DNA from: Telmatactis stephensoni
Taxonomy: Eukaryota > Cnidaria > Anthozoa > Actiniaria > Isophelliidae
Direction of reading: 5' to 3'
DNA length: 64,000 nt
Assembly (NCBI GenBank): GCA_029948255.1
Contig: JALIZF010001403.1
Span: forward strand, 62,001-126,000
The translations under genes and the position numbers were made by a program. The notes under the pieces were generated by a model. The model was not told the DNA's origin and made no database searches. It saw only the letters and a program-made list of their open reading frames with translations. Positions 21,851 through 34,500 of the stretch are shown one piece after another. Each line of letters starts with the position of its first letter. The first letter of the stretch is position 1.

Positions 21851-22477
21851 ACAAACTTTTTGGTCGCCGATCAGTACTTCCATTGAACAATCCAATTCGA
21901 TTCCATTGCTCAATATACGGATTTCATACAGGGATTTTGTAAAAATTCTGACTGCCGAATGGATTGTATTATAACTTTGTTAAAAAATATCGACCAAGCC
22001 GACACAAGAAAAAATATCGTGCAAGGGTTGAGATAAAAAAGGACAAAGGCAAACGAAAAGTGATATTTTGATACCTGCATCTTACAAGAATAATTTTGCC
22101 TTGGATATCTTGCCACAAATTCCCCTCCTAGCCCACCTCGATACCCAAGTAGGTACATGAATATTTATGAATTGTTTTGTGACGTTATGAGCTATGATTG
22201 GCTATACGAAACAATACAAGTGAATTTGATGTTCAGCGACGTAAAAACGACTTGTAGGCTGGGAATTATGTTATAGACATCAACAAAACCTTAGGGGTTT
22301 CAGCCTTTGTTTCGTTTTAAAATCTTTAAATATGTGAAATTGTTTCAGGACCGCCTGAATATATTATACTGACAAACAGCAAGGTACTTAAGTAATAACC
22401 GAAGCCTGAATTATTTATAATTCGACTGATCTTTTGGCCATAAACGATCTGGTGTAGGACTATGACAACTTGACCCA

Positions 22478-22590
22478 ATGGATGATATTTTTATCGATCT
22501 TAATTTCTTAACGGAGTCAGAGAGAGATCTACTCCAGGATGTTTTAGCGAGAGACGATGAATTCAGAAGGCAGGAGAAAAGACGACTAAG
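22478..22590 (+). CDS. Slp gene exon 1: start and Rab-binding helix
   Basis: ATGGATGATATT at 22478. The donor is CTAAG|GTACAC, phase 2. This exon encodes the helix that contacts Rab in the Slp homology domain. Confidence 0.85.
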
Positions 22591-25500
22591 GTACACACAA
22601 GCGTTTTGTATGTTTACTATTGTTGTTGGTCGATATTTAATAAATTATTAACTTGATTTTTCACCTGTAACGTGACTTTTTGAAGTTTGTTCTTTTGTAT
22701 TCTTAATATTAGTGAAACTATGTTAATTTCTTTTAACCGTTTCAGCGACCTAAAGAAGGAGCTTGAGAGTACAAAGAAATCTAATGCAATAAAAGCTTCA
22801 GAGACTGTAGATCCCAATACAAAGGTCTGCGCAAGATGCCATCAGAATTTAGGGATTTTGTTCAACACTGGAGCTTTTTGCCCAAAATGTAAAGCCAGAG
22901 TCTGCAAGTCTTGTCGATGTCATGCCAATAATTGGTGGTTATGTAGTCTTTGTGCAAAAGTCAGGTAATATTTTAAGGTTTTTGAATATAACTCTGTATA
23001 ACTGCTTCATAATTAACAGCTTTGATATCGCACACAAATAAACTCATAAAAGTTTTAACGATAACTTATAACTTAACTGGTAAATCAGTTAATATGATAA
23101 TATTCTTGTGCTTTGATGTATTTATAAAACTTTGTAGTTACTATAGTTTATTGTTTAAAGCTGTTAATCTATTATATACGTGTACTGGTCAATATCACTT
23201 AATAAGTGTCTGATAAATATGCATATTGCATAGTAAGTATTACATATTTAGGCGATGAGTGTGGTTCTCCAATTAAGTTGATTGCTGTATTCAAGATAAC
23301 TTGTTTAATAACAATAATGCAACTCAAAATTTCATATCAAATAAATTTACGTAGTTATTGTGAACATCAAATTCATACCTAAAAACAGGAAAAATAGAGA
23401 AACATTTTGAAACGGCCAATATATGCAAAGAGCTAGTCCATCAAGCATATTATTTCTAGAATTGTAAATACTATTTAGTTTCTAAAAGTAATCTATATAG
23501 ATAAGCCAGTAGCAAATTTAATCTGTGGGCTTACAAACTAAAAGATAGGTCACAGCTCAATTATTTACAAGGATATAATGACAGATGTTGTTGACAAGAA
23601 CCTGCTGGGATCTCTGTCAATACTATATAATATCCCTTTTCTCTGATATTTTTGAAGCTACCAACATTGCTATGTCCTTTAACTTGTTGACGCTGGGAAA
23701 TGCTTTTTAGAGTTTTAAAGAAAAATACAATCTATCACATATAGTGTGACACACTCCCTGCATTTTTGTAAAGGAGCACTTGGATCAAAATCAATGAAAA
23801 TTAACAATTACTTGAAACCCATGAGACCTATGTATACACTCAGTGGCAATAATCAAGATGAAGCAACATTTAAATTCTTAAGGGTGTACTGACATATAAA
23901 AATGGCCCGTTGCTAGGGAAATTTGAAAATGCTCTAAAATGCCACCAAATTGTCATATGGCTTTTGTATTTTGTAGTTTGTCTTCCCTGAGGGAACTTTC
24001 GCATTTTATGATGCCATTGCATGACGTCATCATGTGACGTCATAGATACAGAAAAAAGCTATAACTTTTTTCAGCACTGTATATTTGAGAATTTAAAATG
24101 TGTAGTTCCAAAAAATATCCATACCCCCACCATGGAGGGAATTGGAAATTCTGAAGGGGAGGGGGGTCAGAAAACGCGTGCGTGTGTGCCTATTCAATTG
24201 CCGGCCAAAAGAAGACCCTATTTTGCATAGCAACCGTTGCACAGCAATGATATTTAATTCGTACTGTACTAATCCAAAAGAGATGCATAAAATTGGCAAA
24301 GCTCTTAACATCTAAATTGTGAGAAAATGATGTCATTATGACATCAATTACTGCGTCAACCCTATTATTCTTTTAGGTTTTAAAGCATATTTCTCTGTGA
24401 TAACGAGCTTAAAATGTAGATTTTTTTGTCAGAGACTAGCTATTTTTAACTATCTACTCTTCATAAAGAAATAATCAGTTTCCAATTTTCTTCGATTTTC
24501 CCCCAAGTGGGCCTTTAAACAGTCTGTTTCAAGAATGAGGGTGAATTTTATGTTAGTTTACTAAGATGATGCTAGTCCTAAACAATTCTTAATGGCCTGC
24601 ATTATTATGAATAAATTATATGTGAGGCAAATCAAACCTTGAATTATGCCCAGGAGATCCTTTTCCACTTCCTCATGCACCTTTGCCTTGGGTCAAATCC
24701 TGATGATGTAAGTTTTGATGCCACACACGCTCCACTTAATCTTATTGTTTGTCTTTTAAAATGTGTTTTGTTATTTATTTGTTTTTTCATTGTAGGGAGG
24801 TCAAGGCCAAATCAGGAGCCTGGTTTTATGATCAAGTCAAGTCAAAATCTCAGGCACGCTCTTTAGTTGGCAGTTCCTTGATTAGAGCTTCACTAAAAAG
24901 AAGAAAGACAAGCTCAAGTAGAGAATTTGAAGGTGAAGGTGTTATTTCTTTTCTTTTTTCCTTTTTTTCCAACCTCCTTTAACCCATCCTTTCCTCCAAT
25001 TTCCCCCTTGCAAGAGATCAAGGGCTTCTTGGTAATGCTCAGACTGATCCTCTGAATTAAAAAAAACTCTGCCACACATTTAACTTTATACTGAGAAACC
25101 CATTCTTTATTTGTTAATTGGGGCTGTTTATATGGCAAATTGTTCCTGCTTGCTGGGATGACTCCTTTGTTTTCTTTATTCTGGGTAAAACAAAGCAAGA
25201 GTTATCCTGGCTACCAGATACAACTCACCTTTATATAAACAGCCCTTTAGTATTATTACAATAATTGATTTTCAAAAAATAGCCTGATTTTCTGGTGGGT
25301 GGGAGGAAAGTGGATGACCCTGAACATCTGTAAATCAGGAATACACTTGGCAAAGATGACACAAAAGACCTGGACCTTATGCTTCAAGATGTAAGGTTGA
25401 AGCTGTGATACACATATTCCATTCCCAATCTGGACAAGCAAATTCATGAGAGGTCCATTTATTATCATAATTTGGATAATTTCACACTGTCAAACAAAAG

Positions 25501-28500
25501 TCTTGACTGGGAATAGGGTGACAGCCCGGGGGGGGGGGAACTCCGATCGTAAATGGACAGGGATGCTCGACGTACCTTTTAGGGGTCAAAATCAGTGATC
25601 TGGTACCTTTTAGGGTATCTCAAACTTTAGTGGACTACTAGAGACCTAGCTGGTACCTTTTAGGGTGATTTTTTCCTCCATCAACGATTAAATACTGGAA
25701 ACAAAGATCGGATTGCACGACCATTACATTGGTCGTATATAAATAGACACAATTGATCGCTTGATTGACTAAAATATGCAAAATGTTAAATTCAGTGTTT
25801 TTGAGTTGGTACCTTTTAGGGGTAAAAACATGTATTGCCACGCCCACCTGGATATGACTTTGGTCATCTCAATGGCTTATTGACTGTAATGTGTTAGATA
25901 ATTGCACTCTTCCCATTTGAGACTTTTATTCAATGTGCTGCATAATAAATGCATTCTGCAGATGGTTATAATAAAATTGTGATCAAACTCTTTTGCATTA
26001 GATATATAATTAAATAAGTGATCTAACCAAGATATCAAATCACTGTTACTTAACCCTTTATAAGACGACCACCTCACTACAATGGATATTATTTGTTGGT
26101 CTGTTTGTCGAAAATCTGTTGTTTCATTGTAACTCAACCCTCTATAAGATGACCACCTCACTACAATGGATACTATTTGCTGGTCTGTTTGTTAAAAATT
26201 ATTTTGTTGTTTCATTGTAACATAGCCCTCTATAAGACGACCACCTCACTACAATGGATACTATTTGCTGGTCTGTTTGTCAAAAATCTGTTGTTTCATT
26301 GTAACATAGCCCTCTATAAGACGGCCACCTGATGGTTCCTAGGTTGCCCATGTAACTGAACAATGTTTCCTTTTTGTTTTATTAGATCAAATGCCAACTC
26401 CACCAATTATTGGCTTGAATCATGACAACCAGAAAGTCCATCGACCAATACCTGTTCACATGTCCGCCATACGAGAAGGCAAAACCGAGGAAAAGAAACA
26501 TGGCAGCAAAGATGAATCAATGGACGATGACAGGGAAATAAATGAGGTAAACCAGAATTACAAACCAGCATATAACAAAGCAATTCCTGCAAAGAAGAAC
26601 TTCACTAGCAGTAGTTTCAGTGACAAGGAAGAAGCAGCTGAAGACAGTGCTGAAGAATCTGGTCGCTCTACACCAACACAAGACAGTTTGTCAGGTAAGG
26701 TTTTATATCCTGAAACGAATTCAAATACATGAAAATGGTTGATAGACAGTGTAGAATTATAAGGAAATAACTACTTGCCATATTTGAAAGATGGGGTGAT
26801 TTTCTTCATGAAAAGAACTGGTTTTTTGGGGGCAATTCCTACGAAACTTACAGCTAATCGAGTGAAGTCACAGGCAGCCCAGCCACTTCTCCTGACAATG
26901 TATGTTTATTTTAATAATTTATTAAAAAGATAAAAAATGCGCGCGCTAGCCCTCCTTGTTTAATTTGCTTGGCGCGCGCGCTTGTTATGCATGGGTTTCC
27001 TGTGGTAGTATCGCGCGCTTGTTGTGAATGGGTTTCCTGTAGCTTTGTCCCGCGGGATCGCCACAGGAAACCCATTCACAACAAGCGCGCGCTCGTCCCG
27101 TGGGATATCGGGAGGATATTACCACAGGAAACCCGTGCATAACAAGAGCGCGCGCGCCAAGCAAATTAAAACAAGCGCGCGCATTTTTTTGTCTTTTTAG
27201 CGTATCAATAAAATAGTAAATAAATTATTAAAATATAAACTTCGTCACAAGTACAGGCTTCGTCAGGAGAAGTGGCTGGGCTGCCTGTGGTGAAGTCAGC
27301 AATTAACTTTTGTGGCCGAAAAAGACTGGGAATGTGTTAAAAAACAGGGAGACCGGTTCATTCACTGCAGGAAAACGAACCGTTGTTGATATTGCAAATG
27401 AAAATGCATTAGGTGCAAGGTTGTATTTTGAAGAGAGGATAAATTGTTAGTTTCACCCTACGAATTCTGCCGAGCTAGACTGTACCCAAAAACGTACGAA
27501 TTAAAATGGTGCTCCTCCACTGAAAACAACGAAATTGGTACGGGTACACCCTGTTCCGATGGCATATACAAAACTGACGAACAACAAAAGTAATTCCCGG
27601 TTCCGTGAGGACTGGGAGCAAATGTATATCAAAAAATCGATGTCTTCTAGAGCAATTCTCACCCCTCTCCACTGCAGTTGCTTCGGTAGCTCAGTGGTAG
27701 CTAGAACACCCGTCATGAAATTGGGGTGTCGTAGGTTTGAGCCCCGCGCGCTCGGAGCATCTGATTTTTTATCATACATTTGTTCTGATTAACTTCCATC
27801 TTTAGAAAGTTTATCAGAAGTTGACTTCTCTGATGATGAACGATATGGTACGGTTTTGTTTTGTTTGTTTGTTTGTTTGTTTGTTTTTCACGTTTGTACT
27901 GTATAGTATCGAGATAAACATTGGTAATTTTTACCTTGATATTTCTGATCGAAATGATATCCTCCACATCTATCCTAATATAAAAGTCAGCAATGAAATT
28001 CAAGAGTGCACGAAAGCCCAAGTGACATTTTCAGGACAATTTGTAAACCAGGGCGGGCCCATTACTCCTGAGGACTCGATAGACCAGATAACATATCGGG
28101 CCAGTAATTTGTGGGAATAATTCCGGCAGTGCGCGAGCTCCCGTAAACTTCCCGTCAAATCATAGAAATTGAAAATCACGTGCGCTTTGATAAATACCTG
28201 TAAACTTTACTGGGTAAGTTGACCGTAAAGTTATCGTGTCTTTCGAGAAACGGGACCCTGATGAACGAGAGTTATGGGAGCGATACATCGATTGAAAGAT
28301 GACTGACGAGATGTTGTTCGATCTCTTTTTAGTCAAAGTAACTCGAAATGCAAACCACAGCCATGTCAATGACGATGAAATGTCAGGCTTTCTAGATGGA
28401 ATCCTGCAGCAAACATCCAATGAAGCAGAAGACACTCATTCACATGATAAACGTGATGATGATTCAGAAGAATTCAAGTCCTTGGAAACTAATGGTTACT

Positions 28501-31500
28501 ATGACAACTCGATAAAACACGTCCATGAGCTTCATTCAGAACCTGTTGATGTTGATAACGTAGAGCATACCAAGGTAGGTGTTAGCCTGCGTTGCTGGCG
28601 GTCTGCGGTTTTTGGGCGGAGAAAGACCGCAGACCGCCAGCAACGCAGGCTAGGTAGGTGTCAATTGTGAGTAGCAAGTGACTCCTCCCCTTATACCACA
28701 GGAATCCCAATCCTAGAAGTTGCCAACTGAGATATCGATGGTTTCTAATGTCCATGGGATAATACGAAAGAAACTGACTAGCCTGGCTCTTCCATAACAT
28801 CCTCGGAAACCTATTTTCATTTCTTTACCGAATCAATTTTCAGTGCATGTTAGTTTGCGCGAGTTCTGTGGTCAAAACAATAGTCCACCAAAGGTGCTCA
28901 ATAGCCGACTTGCAAGATACATTTGCACACTTCACTTGTCACATACAAAGGAATCAAGACGAGGCTACGTGCATAAAGCTCAGTCATTCGTAAAAAGACA
29001 AGTTTTAGCACGTAGTCTCATTCTAAATCCTTTGTATGTGGCAAGTGAAACATATCTGGAACTGGACTATTGAATTGTTTTTGGTGGTGGGTATCGCGAT
29101 ATCATACACCCTAACCCTTGTGTGTTTCTATTCAGACAATACTTTTATTACAGCAATTTGGAGATGTACTATCACAACCTACCCGTCCTGCACCCCATCC
29201 CTTATCCGCGAGTAAATACCCTTCATGTAATTATCTACAAGTTTTCGTTGTGTTCGTTTCTACATTTCTTGCCTTGCTAAGGGTTTGGCCACTAAAATAC
29301 TGAGCAAAAGAGAATCTAAATTGGGAGCCTTACAGGTGTACTCTATTTTGTGTAATGTTTTAGAAAATTGAATATTCGAAATATAACGCACTCGCTGATT
29401 GGTTGGCTAACGAACAGAGACGTGCTGCACCAAAACGTCGAAAATGTTTTAAGTATAGTATAAAGAACGAGAGAGAGTGTTTTATCGGATATAAAGATCC
29501 GAGCCGTAGGCGAGGATCTTTATACCGATAAAACACGATCTCGAGTTCTTTATACGGCTTAAAAAACTCCAACACATATTAGAGTGGTTCTCTAAAAGAA
29601 ATTCAAAAATATCTTCATTTATCTTGGAGAAAATCGAGGTTAAAGTTTATGTAAATTAGGCCGAATCTTTATCAGATTTAAAGACACTCGTCACGGTGGC
29701 GATTTTCATTGTGTTTGCCTTATGAATTATTAATGAGTTTTTTAAGCAATATTAAAGGATTGATTATGTCTCTGCGTCAGTATATGAACACTCTGGAAGA
29801 TGTAAAGCACTTGTATTGAAAAGCGAAAGAAACACCCGGCTTCGTTTCGTATTCCTAAGCTTGCTTTTCGTGTGCTCTACATCTTCCATCGTGTTTATAT
29901 CACAGTACAGAGACATGCGCACCTTTTTTTACATTAGATATCGTTTGATTTATAACAGGACCATCTAAATGTTAACACAGTGGAGAAATACCAGCGAACA
30001 GGATCAACTGCAGGCTCTGTTGACTCATTTCAAACTGCGGCTGAATTCACTACACCAACTGGAACTCCATCTCACTCAGACTTCAATACGCCAACACAAT
30101 CGTTGCCTAGTGACGACGAATCAGATTTCTTAGATGCACGTGACTCCACCCCAATCCCCCCACAGCATGAAGAACAATGTAAGTAGCTCGTTGATTGGTT
30201 TTTACTTTAATTTATTTCATTGACGAATAAGATCATCAGTTGGTCATTTATTTTACCTTTAAAAGAAGTAAAAAAGTTTATTTTACATATTTCTCGCCAA
30301 AGCAGTCCTCTTATAATTTCTTTTATTACCAGCCATCTAGTTTATGGGATAATAGGCAGACTTAACAAGCATGACGCGAATACAGGACGTGAGATGACGA
30401 ATTCAGTATCATATTCACTCGTTACATTACTATCGTGACGACGTCGCGACTCCACGTTCAGGACGCCATTTCACTTGTCTTCGCGTCTTCTTCTTAACGT
30501 CAGTGACGTCAATGGTCATTTCGAAAAAATCAGCGCGGTCTCTTTTTTGACGTCGCGTCTCGTTTGTTAGATCAGTCATAAGGCCTGGACACACGATGTA
30601 ACATTTCCTAATGTTATACCGTCCAGTGACCCCAGCAACTGTTGCGCGCAATGTCGCAGGTTTAGGATCAAATACTTCTGCAACATTAGCGTAGCATTGC
30701 AGAGGTAGACACACGGTGCAGCTGTGTTCCGAGCTATATTGCAGACGATATTGCATCATGTACGTCTGACATCCTATTTATCTTGAAATCACTTTGTAAT
30801 CATTTACAAAAACGAGGGAGTTGGAACCAGGAATAATGGGTATACCGATAACGTACCTAATCATTAACTCTAAGATCGTAAGAATTTACTAATAGATAAT
30901 TTCAACATTTTAGTTCACAGTTTCCAAGATACCTATCAAGCTGATTCAGAGCATGTAAGTACTGTTGACTATGACATAACTCATACCTTAGATTTGATGT
31001 ATTTAAAACTTGTACTTTACACACAGGAAAGTTTCTCAAACAAATACAAAGCTTATTACAAAACACGTTTTTAAGACAGTGGGGTGAGAATTACTACAAC
31101 TCCCTTAACAAAGATTTACTACAACTCCCTTAACAAAGATTTTAAGCTCAATCCAAAACGATTTTGGTCAGTTTTCAAGATCAATAGCAATACTTCTAGT
31201 GTACCAATTCAAGTTGTTAAGGGATGCAACGACATCAAGGATGGTCCAATCCCTGGTGTTGATATACCAAGCCCCAAATATGCATCCACACCTCCCGCAG
31301 TTGCAGAACTCTTCAATGAACATTTTACATCTGTCTTCAATGACACAGTAATTGAGGAATCGTCTTCTCCTACCACTCAAGTTTCATCTCAAGGAAACGA
31401 TCTAACAGAAATACGTCTTACCTCACAGGAGGTACTCGATGTACTAAAAAGTCTTGATGTAAACAAAGCCTCGGGCCCCGATGGCATCACCCCTCGGTTA

Positions 31501-34500
31501 TTTAAAGAAACAGCTGAACAGATAGCCCCATCACTGACTATGTTGTTTAACCAGTCTCTCAGCTCTGGTATTGTCCCTGATGAGTGGAAGTTAGCAAACA
31601 TCGTGCCTATTTACAAAAAAGGAGACAAATCTTATGTTGAAAACTATCGACCAATTTCACTCCTGTCAATAGTGTCTAAGATCCTAGAACGTTGCATCCT
31701 TGACAACTTACGTGATCATCTGATGACTTTAATCAACCACACACAGCATGGTTTCATTCCTGGAAAGTCCTGTACCACGCAGCTTATCGAAGTGCTTGAT
31801 CATATTGGTGCCCTCTTAGATCAAAACAAACAAACGGATGCCATATATCTTGATATGTCCAAGGCATTCGATAAAGTTAATCATGCTGCGTTGATTAAAA
31901 AGTTGCGTAGTTTCAATATATCTGGCAACCTTCTAAAATGGTTTGATTCCTACCTATGTAATCGAAGGCAAAGAGTTACTGTACTTGGCGCAACATCCGC
32001 CGAGAGAAGCGTCACTTCTGGAGTCCCCCAGGGCTCAATTCTTGGTCCGGTTTTGTTCTTGCTGTATGTGAACGACCTACCAAATGCCGTTAAAAATTCA
32101 AAGTGCGCTACATTTGCTGATGATACCATGATCTTTAGACCTATCGCCTCCACCCTAGATGTAAACTCCCTTCAGGAGGACCTGTCCAATCTTCAATCAT
32201 GGTCTACAACGTCTGGACTTCATTTCAACTCTGATAAGTGTAAATACCAAAGAATAACAAGAAAGAAAAATCCTATACAATCAACCTACAATTTGAATGG
32301 CAAAGCTCTCGAGACCATGTCCAGCGAAAGATATCTTGGTGTCTGGATCTCTAACAACCTCACGTGGGCTAAGCACACATTAGACCGATGCACCAAGCCC
32401 AATAGGCTACTTGGCTACGCGCGACGTTGTGCGAGAGAAATAAAGAGTTATAGTGTACGTCGAACCATCTACCTTACTATCGTGCATCCTGCCTTAGGCT
32501 ACGCTACCCAGCTCTGGTGCCCTCAATCAATCGACCTAATGCAGAGAACCGAACGCATCCAGAGACGTGGAACGAAATTTATACTAAATCTTCCTTTCAT
32601 CTGCTCTAAAAGTTATAAGGAGAGACTTCTGGACGCCGACCTACTACCACTTACATATTGGCATGAGTTCTTGGATTTGGTCTTTTTCTTCAAGGCTATA
32701 AATGGACTAGTCAAGCTGTCTGATGAGGTCCTACCGCCAGTTAAAGTACAAGCAAGAGTAACTAGATCAAACTACAGAGATAACATGTGTTACCAAATAA
32801 GGAAATCCCGAACAGTGACTTACCAACATTCGTTTTTTATAAGAACTAGCAGAATCTGGAACATTCTTCCACAAGAATTAAGGGATCCCAACATCACCTT
32901 ACATAACTTCAAGAAAATACTGTATGGTTACTACAAAACGTCTCTCACGAGTAACTATGATGTTGATAATCCGCGCACATGGAAGTCTATCTGCCCAAAA
33001 TGTAACACGTGCAGAACTTTAAGTGAAACTATACGATGCTGCTTTTGAAATAACTGTCTATCATATCATATCATAATTTGTACAGTCACGTAATTGTTTG
33101 TTTGTTTCATGTTTATGGGGTCCCACAGTAATTGGTAAACCGTTGTGGGTTACCCGCCCCTAGGGGGCAAAGTCTAATAAATAAATAAAAAATAAAATAA
33201 AATAAATAAAAAATGACCGATAAAACTTTACCGTACAACTTTGAACATGGAGTCTTATTTGTGCTGTGGACTCTACTGGCTGAAACGTCAATCTTAGTTA
33301 TACATTGAAATTTGTGCATGAACTAGTAGTGTACTCATCGTATTGAATAATTCCACAAGACCTGTAACGTGTTGTCAATCTACAAACCGAGAACTAGTAT
33401 ATCAAAATATTAAAGTAAAAATAGCCGAAATAATCCTGAGATTGAGTCAAAACCTCTGGTCTCCCAGGTAATCAAGAACTAGAATAAAACGTGCAATACT
33501 GAAAATCTTGGATAACCTTGCTAAGGCAAACAGATCGCAAAATCGGTGTTACAAAAATCTTAGCTTAACAAAAATCCTCAACGAGCTACAAATGATCTAA
33601 AATATAAAATCAATGCATAGAAAAGTGTAGCGCAACGGTATAAATAAGCTGATATTCGCTTGTTCTTATGAATTGTAATCATGACTTTCAGCATGGCCGC
33701 CACGAGGACGTCGTTCCACCACAGATTGTAACTACAGCTGTTGATGACGATGCAACAAACGTAAATGAAGAAAACGTCGATGATACTCAAGAAGACATCG
33801 ATGAAGCTTTTGCTGTCTACGGTACAGATTTGTCTCGACGAACACTGTCTGATCGATTTGAAATGGTAAAGTACCAAGCCATCACAGTTGTAATGTTATA
33901 TAGCTAATTCAATTAACGTTGTCGCTGAAAAAAGCCTAAAGCCTAAAGCTTTGAGAGCGGAATCATGAAAAATTTTTATCGCCGTGACATCATTACCGAA
34001 TAAAAAACTCACTGTATGCTTGCCAATCAGCTACAACTTGGCTACTTGGACACATATTCCTTAATTTCTCAGATAGCCTACAAAGAAGTGTGTTAGTACA
34101 CAAAAGTTATTTGAAAGGCTTTAGCCTTTAGGCTTTTTCAGCGACAACGTTAATTGAAATAGCTATATCTCATACCTTAAAGGTTTTTGTGACTATTTTA
34201 CTGTCGATGACCCACAGCATCACTCATGTGCAGTCAAGAGTTTTCTTGTATATATCTATCATAAACTAGGGTTGACGAAAGAGAGGCCTAAACCTACGAG
34301 ATTAGACCGAAAAGGAGTATGAATAGATGCAAAACTTTTACTCTCACAAATTCACTTAAGACGTCAAAATGTGGTAAGAACACCCGTCACGCAACTTGAT
34401 GCCTTCATGTGGCATGGTAATTTGTACTACCACACTTTGACGTCGTCTGCGCATCTATTAGAGTACACAGTCACGGAAAATGGAAACTATTTGTTAACGC

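Noticed and set aside
27676..27775. Functional tRNA gene
   Set aside because: A and B boxes are present but the anticodon and acceptor stems do not fold properly; called a SINE head instead.
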